The notes under the pieces are model-generated. The model was not told where the DNA came from. It saw only the letters and a program-made list of their open reading frames with translations, and did not search any database. This document shows, piece by piece, positions 1 to 11,855 of a stretch of DNA of 60,000 nt (position 1 is its first letter; the number at the start of each line of letters is the position of its first letter). Source of the stretch: Providencia vermicola (GTDB taxonomy: Bacteria > Pseudomonadota > Gammaproteobacteria > Enterobacterales > Enterobacteriaceae); NCBI RefSeq assembly GCF_010748935.1, contig NZ_CP048796.1, positions 1 through 60,000 of the forward strand, written 5' to 3'. A program made the translations under genes and the position numbers.

Positions 1-1392
1 GTGTCACTTTCGCTTTGGCAGCAATGTCTTGCCCGATTGCAGGATGAACTACCTGCCACAGAATTCAGTATGTGGATACGCCCTCTTCAAGCTGAATTAA
101 ACGATAATACACTGGCACTTTATGCCCCGAATCGTTTTGTCCTTGATTGGGTAAGAGATAAGTACATCAATAATATCAATGAATTATTGAATGACTTTTG
201 TGGTACTGATGCACCAGTACTACGTTTTGAAGTGGGGAGCAAACCAATAACGACTCCTCCAGCGAGTACGCAATCTCGCCATGCTCATGAAGTGCCTGCG
301 ATTGCCATTCCATCGGCACCTGTGAAACCAAGTTGGGACAACTCAACCAAAGCACAGCCTGATGTCGCCTATCGCTCAAATGTGAATCCAAAACACACAT
401 TTGATAACTTTGTTGAGGGTAAATCAAACCAACTCGCTCGCGCTGCTGCGAGGCAAGTAGCTGAAAATCCCGGCGGAGCCTATAACCCTTTATTTCTTTA
501 TGGGGGAACGGGTTTAGGTAAAACGCACTTATTACACGCCGTTGGTAATAGCATCATGCAACACAAAGCAAATGCGCGCGTGGTGTATATGCATTCTGAA
601 CGTTTTGTTCAAGATATGGTCAAAGCTTTACAAAACAATGCGATTGAAGAGTTCAAACGCTATTACCGTTCTGTCGATGCATTGCTTATCGATGACATCC
701 AATTTTTTGCGAACAAAGAGCGTTCTCAGGAAGAATTTTTCCATACCTTCAACGCATTACTAGAAGGTAATCAACAAATTATTTTAACTTCCGATCGCTA
801 CCCTAAAGAAATCAACGGGGTCGAAGATCGTTTAAAATCGCGTTTTGGCTGGGGGCTAACTGTCGCCATTGAGCCACCAGAGCTAGAAACTCGAGTCGCG
901 ATTTTGATGAAAAAAGCCGATGAGAATGAGATCCAACTTCCAGGAGAAGTGGCCTTTTTTATCGCAAAACGCTTACGTTCCAACGTTCGTGAGTTGGAAG
1001 GGGCGCTAAACCGTGTTATTGCAAATGCAAACTTTACAGGCCGCGCCATCACCATCGATTTTGTACGTGAAGCGCTGCGAGATTTACTAGCACTACAAGA
1101 AAAACTGGTAACTATTGATAACATTCAGAAAACTGTCGCTGAATATTACAAAATAAAGGTTGCAGATTTACTTTCTAAACGCCGTTCCCGTTCTGTCGCT
1201 CGCCCGCGTCAGATGGCAATGGCACTGGCGAAAGAACTGACGAATCATAGTTTGCCTGAAATCGGGGATGCCTTTGGTGGCCGTGATCATACAACGGTAT
1301 TGCATGCTTGCCGTAAAATTGAACAATTACGGGAAGAAAGCCATGACATCAAAGAGGATTTTTCTAATTTAATCAGAACTTTATCATCTTAA
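1..1392 (+). CDS. dnaA: Chromosomal replication initiator DnaA
   Basis: DnaA is the AAA+ ATPase that binds 9-mer DnaA boxes at oriC, melts the origin and loads DnaB helicase. The 463-residue protein is complete; E. coli DnaA is 467. It begins with GTG at the first base of the window. The order is an N-terminal DnaB/DiaA-contact domain (about 1-80), a variable linker (about 80-130), an AAA+ core with Walker A GGTGLGKT at 168-175 and the DDIQFF Walker B, and a C-terminal DNA-binding domain with the [15 protein letters not shown] signature. dnaN follows after 5 bases, so the two are probably cotranscribed. The promoter, which in E. coli carries DnaA boxes for autoregulation, lies outside the window. 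The origin it acts on is about 48 kb to the right. Confidence 0.99.
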   Translation: MSLSLWQQCLARLQDELPATEFSMWIRPLQAELNDNTLALYAPNRFVLDWVRDKYINNINELLNDFCGTDAPVLRFEVGSKPITTPPASTQSRHAHEVPAIAIPSAPVKPSWDNSTKAQPDVAYRSNVNPKHTFDNFVEGKSNQLARAAARQVAENPGGAYNPLFLYGGTGLGKTHLLHAVGNSIMQHKANARVVYMHSERFVQDMVKALQNNAIEEFKRYYRSVDALLIDDIQFFANKERSQEEFFHTFNALLEGNQQIILTSDRYPKEINGVEDRLKSRFGWGLTVAIEPPELETRVAILMKKADENEIQLPGEVAFFIAKRLRSNVRELEGALNRVIANANFTGRAITIDFVREALRDLLALQEKLVTIDNIQKTVAEYYKIKVADLLSKRRSRSVARPRQMAMALAKELTNHSLPEIGDAFGGRDHTTVLHACRKIEQLREESHDIKEDFSNLIRTLSS

Positions 1393-1397
1393 TTGCT

Positions 1398-2498
1398 ATG
1401 AAATTTACTATTGAACGCGAGCAGTTATTAAAACCGTTACAACAGGTTAGTGGTCCATTAGGCGGGCGTCCAACGCTACCTATTTTGGGCAACCTTCTCT
1501 TACAAGTTAAAGAAGGTGCTTTGCTATTGACGGGAACCGACTTAGAAATGGAGATGATGGCCAATGTTCCTTTAACACAGGAACATGACGTTGGAGCAAC
1601 AACCGTTCCAGCACGCAAGTTTTTTGATATCTGGCGTGGGCTACCTGAAGGTTCTGAAATTCGAGTCGAACTTGATGACGACAGATTGCTCGTTCGCTCT
1701 GGACGTAGCCGTTTTTCACTGTCAACCTTACCGGCGACCGATTTCCCAAATTTAGATGATTGGCAAAGTGAAGTTGAGTTTTCACTTCCACAGTCAATCC
1801 TTAAGCGCTTAATTGAAGCAACCCAGTTTTCAATGGCACACCAAGATGTTCGTTATTACCTCAACGGCATGCTATTTGAAACAGAAGGTCAACTTTTAAG
1901 AACCGTTTCTACCGACGGTCACCGCCTTGCCGTCTGTGCCATGGATATCGGACAAGACTTACCTTCTCATTCAGTCATTGTGCCGCGTAAAGGGGTGATT
2001 GAATTAATGCGCCTGTTAGATGGCGGCGATTCTCCGGTACAATTACAGATTGGTAGCAATAATATTCGCGCGCATGTCGGTGACTTTATTTTCACGTCAA
2101 AACTCGTTGATGGCCGGTTCCCTGATTATCGCCGTGTACTGCCGAAAAACCCAGACAAAACATTAGAAGCTCGCTGTGATTTACTCAAACAAGCGTTCTC
2201 ACGTGCAGCGATTCTATCCAATGAAAAGTTCCGTGGTGTTCGTTTGTATTTCAGTGAAAATCAACTTCGCATTACCGCGAACAACCCTGAGCAGGAAGAA
2301 GCGGAAGAGATTGTTGATGTGAGCTATCAAGGCACAGAAATGGAAATCGGTTTTAACGTGAGCTACATCTTAGATGTCCTCAATGCGCTGAAAAGTGAAA
2401 ATGTCACTCTGTTTTTAACCGATGCCGTGTCGAGTGTTCAAATTGAAGACTCCGCCAGCAACGCAGCGGTTTATGTCGTCATGCCAATGCGCTTGTAA
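1398..2498 (+). CDS. dnaN: DNA polymerase III sliding clamp, beta subunit
   Basis: This is the ring-forming processivity clamp that tethers DNA polymerase III and other replication and repair proteins to DNA. The 366-residue length equals that of E. coli DnaN. The N-terminus ([19 protein letters not shown]) and the C-terminal PMRL tail, which forms part of the peptide-binding pocket, are both intact. The gene sits 5 bases after dnaA and 8 bases before recF, the standard dnaA-dnaN-recF operon order. No insertion or frameshift is visible. Confidence 0.99.
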   Translation: MKFTIEREQLLKPLQQVSGPLGGRPTLPILGNLLLQVKEGALLLTGTDLEMEMMANVPLTQEHDVGATTVPARKFFDIWRGLPEGSEIRVELDDDRLLVRSGRSRFSLSTLPATDFPNLDDWQSEVEFSLPQSILKRLIEATQFSMAHQDVRYYLNGMLFETEGQLLRTVSTDGHRLAVCAMDIGQDLPSHSVIVPRKGVIELMRLLDGGDSPVQLQIGSNNIRAHVGDFIFTSKLVDGRFPDYRRVLPKNPDKTLEARCDLLKQAFSRAAILSNEKFRGVRLYFSENQLRITANNPEQEEAEEIVDVSYQGTEMEIGFNVSYILDVLNALKSENVTLFLTDAVSSVQIEDSASNAAVYVVMPMRL

Positions 2499-2506
2499 TT
2501 ATTTTT

Positions 2507-3601
2507 ATGATACTTTCGCGTTTATTGATCCGCGATTTTCGTAATATTGAAGATGCCGATCTCACTTTAGCTAATGGATTCAATTTTTTAATCGGTCCTA
2601 ATGGCAGCGGTAAAACCAGTGTACTGGAAGCGATATACACGTTAGGCCATGGTCGTGCATTTCGCAGTATTCAAGCGAACCGCGTCATTCGTCATGAACA
2701 AGCGCAATTTATCCTACATGGGAAATTAGGCCATCTTGATGAATCACGCAAAGAACTGTCACTCGGTTTAAGTAAAAATCGTGAAGGTGACAGCAAAGTC
2801 AGAATTGACGGGACAGATGGTCATAAAATTGCAGAGCTAGCAAAACTGCTGCCAATGCAATTAATTACCCCTGAAGGGTTTACGTTGCTAAATGGTGGAC
2901 CTAAGTATCGGCGAGCCTTTATCGATTGGGGGTGTTTTCATAATGAACCCTTGTTTTTTTCCGTTTGGTCAGACTTAAAACGGTTATTAAAACAACGTAA
3001 TGCCGCTTTACGGCAAGTTAGCCATTATGAACAAATACGCCATTGGGATAAGCAGTTAGCTCCCCTTGCAGAGCAAATTAGCCGATGGCGGGATGAATAT
3101 ATTGCAGGTATTGCGGAGAATATTGAGCAAACTTGCCAACAGTTTTTGCCTGAATTTGTTTTATCGGTCTCTTTTCAACGCGGTTGGGATAAAGAAACCG
3201 ATTATTCAGAGCTATTAGAGCGCCAATTTGAGCGCGATAAAGCGTTAACCTATACCGCGTCAGGGCCACATAAAGCAGATTTACGGATCAGGGCAAATGG
3301 AACCCCTGTGGAAGATATGCTTTCACGCGGTCAGTTAAAACTTTTAATGTGCGCATTAAGGTTAGCGCAGGGTGAGTTTTTCACCCGACAGAACGGGCAA
3401 AGATGCCTGTATCTACTGGATGATTTTGCCTCGGAACTTGATTCGGGCCGTCGTCAATTATTAGCGGCTCGACTCAAGGCTACGCAAGCTCAGGTATTTG
3501 TTAGCGCAATAACACCTGAGCAAGTTAAAGACATGATTGATGTAAATAGCAAGATGTTTAGCGTAGAACGTGGCAAAATAGAAGTTAAACCACAGGAATA
3601 A
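2507..3601 (+). CDS. recF: Recombination mediator RecF
   Basis: RecF is an SMC-like ATPase that, with RecO and RecR, loads RecA at single-strand gaps and stalled forks. The 364-residue protein carries an N-terminal Walker A in GPNGSGKTS (residues about 30-38), the ABC-type signature region SRGQLKLL, and the Walker [13 protein letters not shown] near the C-terminus. It is slightly longer than E. coli RecF (357). It starts at ATG 8 bases after dnaN and is followed after 18 bases by gyrB, so it sits inside the replication operon. Confidence 0.98.
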   Translation: MILSRLLIRDFRNIEDADLTLANGFNFLIGPNGSGKTSVLEAIYTLGHGRAFRSIQANRVIRHEQAQFILHGKLGHLDESRKELSLGLSKNREGDSKVRIDGTDGHKIAELAKLLPMQLITPEGFTLLNGGPKYRRAFIDWGCFHNEPLFFSVWSDLKRLLKQRNAALRQVSHYEQIRHWDKQLAPLAEQISRWRDEYIAGIAENIEQTCQQFLPEFVLSVSFQRGWDKETDYSELLERQFERDKALTYTASGPHKADLRIRANGTPVEDMLSRGQLKLLMCALRLAQGEFFTRQNGQRCLYLLDDFASELDSGRRQLLAARLKATQAQVFVSAITPEQVKDMIDVNSKMFSVERGKIEVKPQE

Positions 3602-3607
3602 ATATAG

Positions 3608-6034
<2,427 letters not shown>

Positions 6035-6063
6035 TTACCGCCGATAAAAAATGTTATAAAACA

Positions 6064-6100
6064 GAAAACCTCGTGTAAAAACATGGGGTTTTCTTTTTTT
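6064..6100 (+). terminator. Rho-independent terminator of the dnaA-gyrB operon
   Basis: The arms GAAAACCTCGTG and CATGGGGTTTTC form a 12-bp stem, two of the pairs G-U wobbles, around a TAAAAA loop. Seven T residues follow directly. The hairpin starts 30 bases after the gyrB stop. Confidence 0.85.
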
Positions 6101-6258
6101 ATGACTTAACATAACGCTAGTTTACAGTTTTTTACCCCCTCAATATTAATTACACACGCATTTTTTATGTTATAAACGCTTAACACATACCTAATTAACT
6201 AAAAGTAATACCTATTGGAATTTTTATTAAGCAAGGTATCTAGAACACTATTATTATT

Positions 6259-7848
6259 ATGCGTTTATTTATCATTTTAGTTTATTTTTTACTGATCTCC
6301 GCTATCCCTGCATTATTGAGTGGTGATATTAGTTTACTTTCCAAGCTAGCTATTACGGTAACTGGCACCCTAATTATGTTACTGTGCGCAGGGAGCTATA
6401 AAACGCTAGTGGGTAAAATTGCCACCGTGTTTGTTGCCTTTTTATGGGCGCTCAATCTCTCGGTTTCTTTTTTCTTTTACCAAAAACATGACATCCGCTT
6501 TTCCTCATCAATAGCCGAAACCTTTATCAATACAAATAGCAGTGAAACAGTCGGTATGCTTTCCTACAATAAATACTACGTACTGTTTTATCTTGTTGTG
6601 TTTACTGTTTATTTTCTCAGTATTCATAAGTGTGCTAAATACCTTAATCGTAAGGTCACTTTAGCTAGTTTTGGCCTATTCTGCGTCTATCTTGCGGCAG
6701 TTCCCGCCTATTATTCTGCATTATTCGCAAAACAAGATAGCTACCTACTGTTAGGGGAGCAATACCTCTCCCATACGCCTTTTTATAACGCCTCGGCACT
6801 GATTAGGAATCTCTATGAAAATCGAGGTATTAGAAAAATATCTAGCCATGTCGTTAAATATCAATATGATAAAAAACAACCTGATGCCGATATTTATGTG
6901 CTCATCATTGGTGAATCAGTACGTCGTGACCACCTTAGCCTTTATGGTTATGAATACGACACCACGCCGAACCTCAATCGACGTAAACAACAAATGTTAG
7001 TGTTTCAACAAGCCTACTCCCCTGCACCAGTCACCATCTTATCGGTTCCTGTATCGCTTTCTAATATCAGTTTTTCGCAAATGCAGGATAAGCAACATTA
7101 TGCAGATAACATTATTGCCTTAGCTAACCATGCTGGTTTTGAAACCTATTGGATTAGTAATCAAGGTAAGACAAATAAAAAAACCAGTGTCATTTCTTCC
7201 ATTGCCAGTATGGCAAAATACAAAAAATGGAATGAATTCGTCGGTTACGATGAAGAAATTTTGGATTATGTTGAGCACGCGATAAACACTGAGCTGGATG
7301 ATTCTAAAAAGAAAAAACTGATAGTACTACACACCTATGGTAGCCATGAGCCATCCTGTAACCGCTTCCCTGAAGAAGAATATCAGGCATTCAGTGAGCA
7401 AGAGGATGATAATTGTTATGACAGCTCTATCGCCTATACCGATAAATTTATCGATAAAATTCTACAGCAGCTGGAAGGAAAATCGGCTTCGGTGATGTAT
7501 TTTTCTGACCACGCTTTACAACGGTTAGATAGCGATAATCAAATACACTATCACCATGGCGTCAATAGCCCGCGTAGAGAAGCTTATGAAATTCCGCTAT
7601 TTATATGGTACAGCCCCAATGCCACTAGGCCTGAATTAAATGAGCAGGTTCTACATCAACCATACTCAACAGCGAATAATTATTGGCTAATGAGTGATTG
7701 GTTAGGCATACAACAAAAAGCGGCGAAAGCCTGTTTATCTCCCTTACGCCATTGCTACCAACCACAAAAAGAGATCAATATGATCGATGGAAATCGTAAT
7801 CTATTGAATTTGAAAACATTACCATCTGAGTTATCCTCTCCACAATAA
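6259..7848 (+). CDS. Membrane phosphoethanolamine transferase, CptA/OpgE-like
   Basis: This protein belongs to the sulfatase/alkaline-phosphatase-fold transferases that move phosphoethanolamine onto an envelope acceptor such as lipid A, LPS core or periplasmic glucan. Its 529 residues have about five N-terminal membrane segments (roughly 1-20, 28-45, 51-73, 104-122, 133-155) and a periplasmic catalytic domain. Visible motifs are GESVRRDHLSLYGY (metal ligand E219), a probable nucleophile T259 in VTILSVP, SDH at 416-418, and HHG at 432-434. The usual SDHG is SDHA here. Layout and length resemble E. coli OpgE more than EptA. No clear ribosome-binding site precedes the ATG, and the gene stands alone. 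The acceptor cannot be read from sequence, and a role in cationic-peptide resistance is only a possibility. Confidence 0.8.
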   Translation: MRLFIILVYFLLISAIPALLSGDISLLSKLAITVTGTLIMLLCAGSYKTLVGKIATVFVAFLWALNLSVSFFFYQKHDIRFSSSIAETFINTNSSETVGMLSYNKYYVLFYLVVFTVYFLSIHKCAKYLNRKVTLASFGLFCVYLAAVPAYYSALFAKQDSYLLLGEQYLSHTPFYNASALIRNLYENRGIRKISSHVVKYQYDKKQPDADIYVLIIGESVRRDHLSLYGYEYDTTPNLNRRKQQMLVFQQAYSPAPVTILSVPVSLSNISFSQMQDKQHYADNIIALANHAGFETYWISNQGKTNKKTSVISSIASMAKYKKWNEFVGYDEEILDYVEHAINTELDDSKKKKLIVLHTYGSHEPSCNRFPEEEYQAFSEQEDDNCYDSSIAYTDKFIDKILQQLEGKSASVMYFSDHALQRLDSDNQIHYHHGVNSPRREAYEIPLFIWYSPNATRPELNEQVLHQPYSTANNYWLMSDWLGIQQKAAKACLSPLRHCYQPQKEINMIDGNRNLLNLKTLPSELSSPQ

Positions 7849-7853
7849 GCATA

Positions 7854-7886
7854 AATCACTCCCTGTGATGCCATGGGGGAGTGATT
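7854..7886. terminator. Hairpin between convergent genes, likely bidirectional terminator
   Basis: AATCACTCCC pairs with GGGAGTGATT across a 13-base loop. It sits exactly between the stop codons of the transferase (+) and the MarR gene (-). Neither side has a strong T run, so termination is inferred mainly from position. Confidence 0.5.
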
Positions 7887-7890
7887 GTGC

Positions 7891-8346
7891 TTAATCTTCA
7901 CCGAATCGTTCGGGAAAATCTTTAACTGTCATTTCTACGGCATTCTTCGCTAGGCTGTCTAAAAAACCAAATAACTGTTGTGCATTTTGCTCGGTTAAAT
8001 CAGCCGCCAAGTAATCATTCCATTTGTTTAATTTGTGATTTAACTCATCGACCACTTTGTTTCCCAAAAGGGTCAACGAAATATGATACGCACGTTTATC
8101 AACATCACTATTTTTCTTTTCCACCCACTTTTGTTCGAGAAACTTGCTGATCCCTCGCGTGGTGACTGACTTATCAATCACCATCGCTCGCGATATTTGC
8201 TCAAGCGTAGATTCATCATATTGTTGAATATGAAGTAACATCAAACACTCGATGGCATTAAGCCCATAAGGCTCCCCCATCCATTTCATATAACGGTGAG
8301 CCGCACGACTGATGATCCCAAAAACACGAGCTTGGTCTGTACGCAT
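7891..8346 (-). CDS. MarR-family transcriptional regulator
   Basis: This is a 151-residue winged-helix regulator of the MarR type. The wHTH runs from about 45 to 105 and shows a STLEQISRAMVIDKSVTTRGISKFLEQKW recognition region, split here by function into the helix pair and the wing residues DVDKRAY. I chose the ATG at 8344-8346 (MRTDQARVFG) because GAGG lies 6 bases upstream. The upstream in-frame TTG lies inside an operator palindrome and is unlikely to be a start. The gene is divergent from a FUSC efflux protein, and two copies of TAGTTGA-N5-TCAACTA lie between them. The simplest model is that it represses itself and the transporter until an aromatic or lipophilic ligand binds. The ligand is unknown. 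Confidence 0.85.
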   Translation of the reverse strand: MRTDQARVFGIISRAAHRYMKWMGEPYGLNAIECLMLLHIQQYDESTLEQISRAMVIDKSVTTRGISKFLEQKWVEKKNSDVDKRAYHISLTLLGNKVVDELNHKLNKWNDYLAADLTEQNAQQLFGFLDSLAKNAVEMTVKDFPERFGED

Positions 8347-8357
8347 AAACACCTCAT

Positions 8358-8376
8358 TAGTTGATTTTGTCAACTA
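8358..8376. promoter_or_regulatory. Operator 1 for the adjacent MarR regulator
   Basis: TAGTTGA and TCAACTA are separated by five bases (TTTTG). The site lies directly upstream of the marR ribosome-binding site, so occupancy should block marR transcription. A second copy with the same geometry is 44 bp away. Confidence 0.7.
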
Positions 8377-8400
8377 TTTAGTCGATAATTCGCTATCCAT

Positions 8401-8421
8401 TTAGTTGATATTATCAACTAA
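8401..8421. promoter_or_regulatory. Operator 2 for the adjacent MarR regulator
   Basis: TTAGTTGATA and TATCAACTAA form a perfect 10+10 palindrome around one T. Its core is the same TAGTTGA-N5-TCAACTA as operator 1. It ends 42 bp before the FUSC start codon, so it could repress the transporter. Confidence 0.75.
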
Positions 8422-8463
8422 TCTTATTATTCACACGCAGATATTACTCATATTCAATACTTT

Positions 8464-10281
8464 ATGTCACATAATAATGCCTTATTGCAGCGTTTAGGGT
8501 TTAGCCCAGATCGTTTACGTTTTGCCACAATTACGGCTTGTGCCTCCATTATTGCGCTATTTATCGCACAATATTTTCAGCTCGTTCATCCGCAGTGGGC
8601 GGCAATGACAGTATGGGCATCGGCGCAACCTTGGCGTGAAAACCTACTCGAAAAGAGTTGGTGGCGTTTTGCTGGCACCGTCAGTGGTGTACTCGCGGGC
8701 GTATTGCTTATTTATCTGCATATGCTTCATCCCCTCTTGTTTATCCTTGGGCTTGCCGTCTGGTTAGGCGCATGTAGTGGCATTGGCCAATTACAAAAAG
8801 GATTCGTTGCCTATGGTACGCTACTTGCAGGCTATTCAGCCGTCATGGTGAGTATGCTTAGCGTACATGATACCAATAATATTTTTATGGTCGCATGGGA
8901 TAGATTTTGGACAATCCTGGTCGGTGTGCTATCTGCCGTTATTTTTAATTACCTGTTTACCCCTAAGCGAGATCAAGCACCAGCAACCGTGCTAAAAAAT
9001 CAAATTGACCAACGATTTTATGCCGTTTTGCATCATGCATTAAATAAAAAAGAGTCGGTTAAACAAGAGGATATTGACACGTTATGGCAACAAATTGCCA
9101 GTTATGATGAGTTGCTTGAAGCAAATCGTATTGGTTGGCGTTACCATCGAAAACAGGTGGTTCAGGCTCGACAACGATTAATAGCACAAAGCCAAATATT
9201 ACTTCATCTCGCCCAATTTAGATCCATTGCAGCATTCCCTTTTCCTGAACATGAGCCTTCAGAAAAAGAATGGAAACATTTACTGTTCCTTTGCCCTAAC
9301 GGTCCATTAAAAAGTCTTTTAATCACGCTTTATTACGCCATTAAAGGCACATCCATCAAAAGAGTTAGCCGCATCGATAAGTTAAAACTACATCAAGACA
9401 AAATATCGGCATGGCATGCCTTCACGCGTTCATTTATCACCATTGGAGTGGTCGGGGTACTTTGGTCACTCACGCAATGGCAAACACTCGCTTATCTCAC
9501 TCTAGGGCTCTCCGTGATGTTAACCATATTTGCCTCATTCGATTACCCTGATAGGTTTATGAAAAATGTCTTTATGGGGCAATTTTTAGGTGCTGTTGCG
9601 GCATTACTCTGTACTTGGTTCCTATGGCCCTTTGCAAATTCATCGTGGCAGATGGCCTTATTCATTATCCCTGTTATCGTTAGCGGTATTTTAGTTTTTG
9701 CTCACAGTCGACTGATTTTTATCGCTTTTGACTACATCATGGTGTCATTGATTTTACTGCAACCAAGCTACCCATTTTCCCTCTCGTTACCAACAAGTAT
9801 CGGGAATGCAATAGCCATTGTTTGCGGCCCTCTGGTTGCTATGGCGGCGTTTATGTGGATCTACCCTACTAATCCGCAAAAACGATACCAGCACCTACTC
9901 AGGCTCGCACATCGGCAATTTAAGCAGGGTATTTTACATCTTGCTCAGGGTAATAAGCCGTCAACGACTCGAATAATGCACCGTTTATTAAATGGATTAG
10001 CACTCGCCAAAAAAAGTGAGTTTCCCTTTAAGTCGACCCTTGAGTTTTTCGAAATAAGACATGGCATTTGGTTAGTTTTATTAATGCTATATAAGCAGTT
10101 TTCACATAATCCATCGAAAAAACGCGCATTAAATGTATTAGTATTTCGTCTACAACACGACAAAATGACCCCATACAATATCGAACGCATTATGCAGCGA
10201 TTACAACGCAACGAAAATTCAAATAGAGTGGTGTTGTTACACCGCTATTTAAATAAATTATCTGCGGAAAAGATAAGCTAG
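8464..10281 (+). CDS. FUSC-family inner-membrane efflux transporter
   Basis: This is a fusaric-acid-resistance/AaeB-type exporter component of 605 residues. It has two clusters of membrane helices (about 18-165 and 320-470), each followed by a soluble helical region, which is the duplicated FUSC layout. Family members export aromatic carboxylic acids, usually with a membrane fusion protein and sometimes an outer-membrane factor. No such partner gene is adjacent here. It is transcribed away from the MarR gene, whose operators sit in the shared promoter region. The start ATG at 8464 lacks a strong ribosome-binding site. The substrate is unknown; E. coli AaeB (655 residues) is a relative in architecture only. 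Confidence 0.82.
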   Translation: MSHNNALLQRLGFSPDRLRFATITACASIIALFIAQYFQLVHPQWAAMTVWASAQPWRENLLEKSWWRFAGTVSGVLAGVLLIYLHMLHPLLFILGLAVWLGACSGIGQLQKGFVAYGTLLAGYSAVMVSMLSVHDTNNIFMVAWDRFWTILVGVLSAVIFNYLFTPKRDQAPATVLKNQIDQRFYAVLHHALNKKESVKQEDIDTLWQQIASYDELLEANRIGWRYHRKQVVQARQRLIAQSQILLHLAQFRSIAAFPFPEHEPSEKEWKHLLFLCPNGPLKSLLITLYYAIKGTSIKRVSRIDKLKLHQDKISAWHAFTRSFITIGVVGVLWSLTQWQTLAYLTLGLSVMLTIFASFDYPDRFMKNVFMGQFLGAVAALLCTWFLWPFANSSWQMALFIIPVIVSGILVFAHSRLIFIAFDYIMVSLILLQPSYPFSLSLPTSIGNAIAIVCGPLVAMAAFMWIYPTNPQKRYQHLLRLAHRQFKQGILHLAQGNKPSTTRIMHRLLNGLALAKKSEFPFKSTLEFFEIRHGIWLVLLMLYKQFSHNPSKKRALNVLVFRLQHDKMTPYNIERIMQRLQRNENSNRVVLLHRYLNKLSAEKIS

Positions 10282-10313
10282 CTGCACCTCAACGCTGAGG
10301 TTTCAGGTGCAGC
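10281..10313. terminator. Inverted repeat between convergent FUSC gene and asd
   Basis: GCTGCACCT and AGGTGCAGC form a perfect 9-bp stem around a 15-base loop, starting at the last base of the FUSC stop codon. It is placed to end both convergent transcripts. There is no T tract on either strand, so intrinsic termination is uncertain. Confidence 0.5.
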
Positions 10314-10328
10314 GATAATTGAATGCAT

Positions 10329-11435
10329 TTACAGCAAAATATTTAACATACGACGCAGTGGCTCTGCTGCTCCCCACAATAGTTGGTCACCAACTGTGAA
10401 GGCTGACAGGTATTCAGGCCCCATATTCAATTTACGAAGACGACCAACAGGTGTACTTAATGTACCTGTTACCGCCGCTGGGGTAAGTTCACGCATAGTG
10501 ATTTCACGATCATTAGGGACGACTTTGACCCACTCATTATGCGATGCCAGTAGCTGCTCAATCTCATTAAGTGCAATATCTTTTTTGAGTTTTAGTGTGA
10601 ATGCTTGGCTATGGCAACGCAGTGCACCAACACGAACACAAAGCCCATCAACAGGAATAATATTGTTACCTGTCGCCAAAATTTTATTGGTTTCTGCTTG
10701 GCCTTTCCATTCTTCGCGGCTTTGGCCATTTTCGAGTGCTTTATCAATCCATGGGATCAAACTACCGGCTAAAGGTACCCCAAACGCATCGGCTGGCATC
10801 GCGCCGCTGCGTGTAAAGTCTGTCACTTTTTTCTCGATATCTAAGATAGCGGATGCTGGGTCTTGTAGCTCTTTAGCAACTTGAGTATGCAAAGCGCCCA
10901 TTTGTATCAATAATTCGCGCATGTTACGTGCACCAGCACCTGACGCGGCTTGATAAGTTGCTACAGAAGCCCATTCAACTAAATTATGAGTAAATAAGCC
11001 GCCTAATGACATGAGCATTAGACTGACGGTACAGTTACCGCCAACAAAGGTTTTGATCCCTTTATTCAAACCGTCTTGGATATGTTGTTGGTTGACCGGA
11101 TCAAGAATGATGATCGCATCATCTTTCATACGTAATGCTGAAGCAGCATCAATCCAATAGCCATCCCAACCTGCCGCGCGCAATTTAGGATAGATATCAT
11201 TGGTATAATCACCGCCTTGACAACTAATAATGATATCTAACGCTTTTAATGCATCAATATCATTGGCATCTTGTAGTGTACCGCGATGACCGCCATACGC
11301 TGGAGCTTCTGCACCATGCTGAGAAGTGGTAAAAAATACAGGATGAATTGCGTTAAAATCACCTTCTTCTACCATTCTTTGCATTAAAACTGAACCGACC
11401 ATGCCCCGCCAGCCGACAAATCCTACATTTTTCAT
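10329..11435 (-). CDS. asd: Aspartate-semialdehyde dehydrogenase
   Basis: Asd reduces aspartyl phosphate to aspartate semialdehyde with NADPH, the branch point to lysine, diaminopimelate, methionine and threonine. I chose the start at [16 protein letters not shown] (11435), preceded by AGGGTG, giving 368 residues against 367 in E. coli; an upstream ATG would add six residues without support. The N-terminal dinucleotide-binding motif GWRGMVGS and the catalytic Cys135 in GGNCTVS are present. It is monocistronic, with convergent FUSC on one side and a long non-coding stretch upstream. Confidence 0.98.
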   Translation of the reverse strand: MKNVGFVGWRGMVGSVLMQRMVEEGDFNAIHPVFFTTSQHGAEAPAYGGHRGTLQDANDIDALKALDIIISCQGGDYTNDIYPKLRAAGWDGYWIDAASALRMKDDAIIILDPVNQQHIQDGLNKGIKTFVGGNCTVSLMLMSLGGLFTHNLVEWASVATYQAASGAGARNMRELLIQMGALHTQVAKELQDPASAILDIEKKVTDFTRSGAMPADAFGVPLAGSLIPWIDKALENGQSREEWKGQAETNKILATGNNIIPVDGLCVRVGALRCHSQAFTLKLKKDIALNEIEQLLASHNEWVKVVPNDREITMRELTPAAVTGTLSTPVGRLRKLNMGPEYLSAFTVGDQLLWGAAEPLRRMLNILL

Positions 11436-11855
11436 TGTGTTCACCCTGTCCATTTAAACATTTTTACCCAAATAAATTTCGAGATCCCCTGTATCCCTTC
11501 TTTCTTTATTCACAGAAATTAGAAATTCACTAGGTACATTAAAGCTGACAAAATATGAACCAGTGTGCAAGTGAAATTATTCACTAATAATAAGAAGATT
11601 AGTAATATCGCTAATATACTTGCCATACGGCCAGGCTTAGAACGACTCACTAAACTCAATATTTGACTTACCTTCTACTTTACTGGCTCTAAATCGTTAT
11701 CCATATGCCCGCCTGCTACCGAAAAAACCGGCTATTGAGTCGCCTTTTCTTTCCAAAACAACAATAAAAAATGCTTTTTTGTTATTAATTAATATCATGA
11801 ATGATCACTTTTGATTAAAATCCCCACCTGCTTTTCTCAGGATACTCTTTGCCCT
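11436..11855. other. Non-coding region between asd and mdtL
   Basis: This 420-base divergent intergenic region must carry promoters for asd (-) and the mdtL-like gene (+). The only clear structure is the inverted repeat AGTGAA-ATTA-TTCACT at 11570-11585, a possible operator. I see no lysine riboswitch, RNA gene or credible small ORF. A TTG at 11811 is in frame with mdtL but lacks support. Confidence 0.4.

Noticed and set aside
11436-11855. Lysine riboswitch upstream of asd
   Set aside because: No matching conserved core or set of paired helices could be traced on the minus strand.
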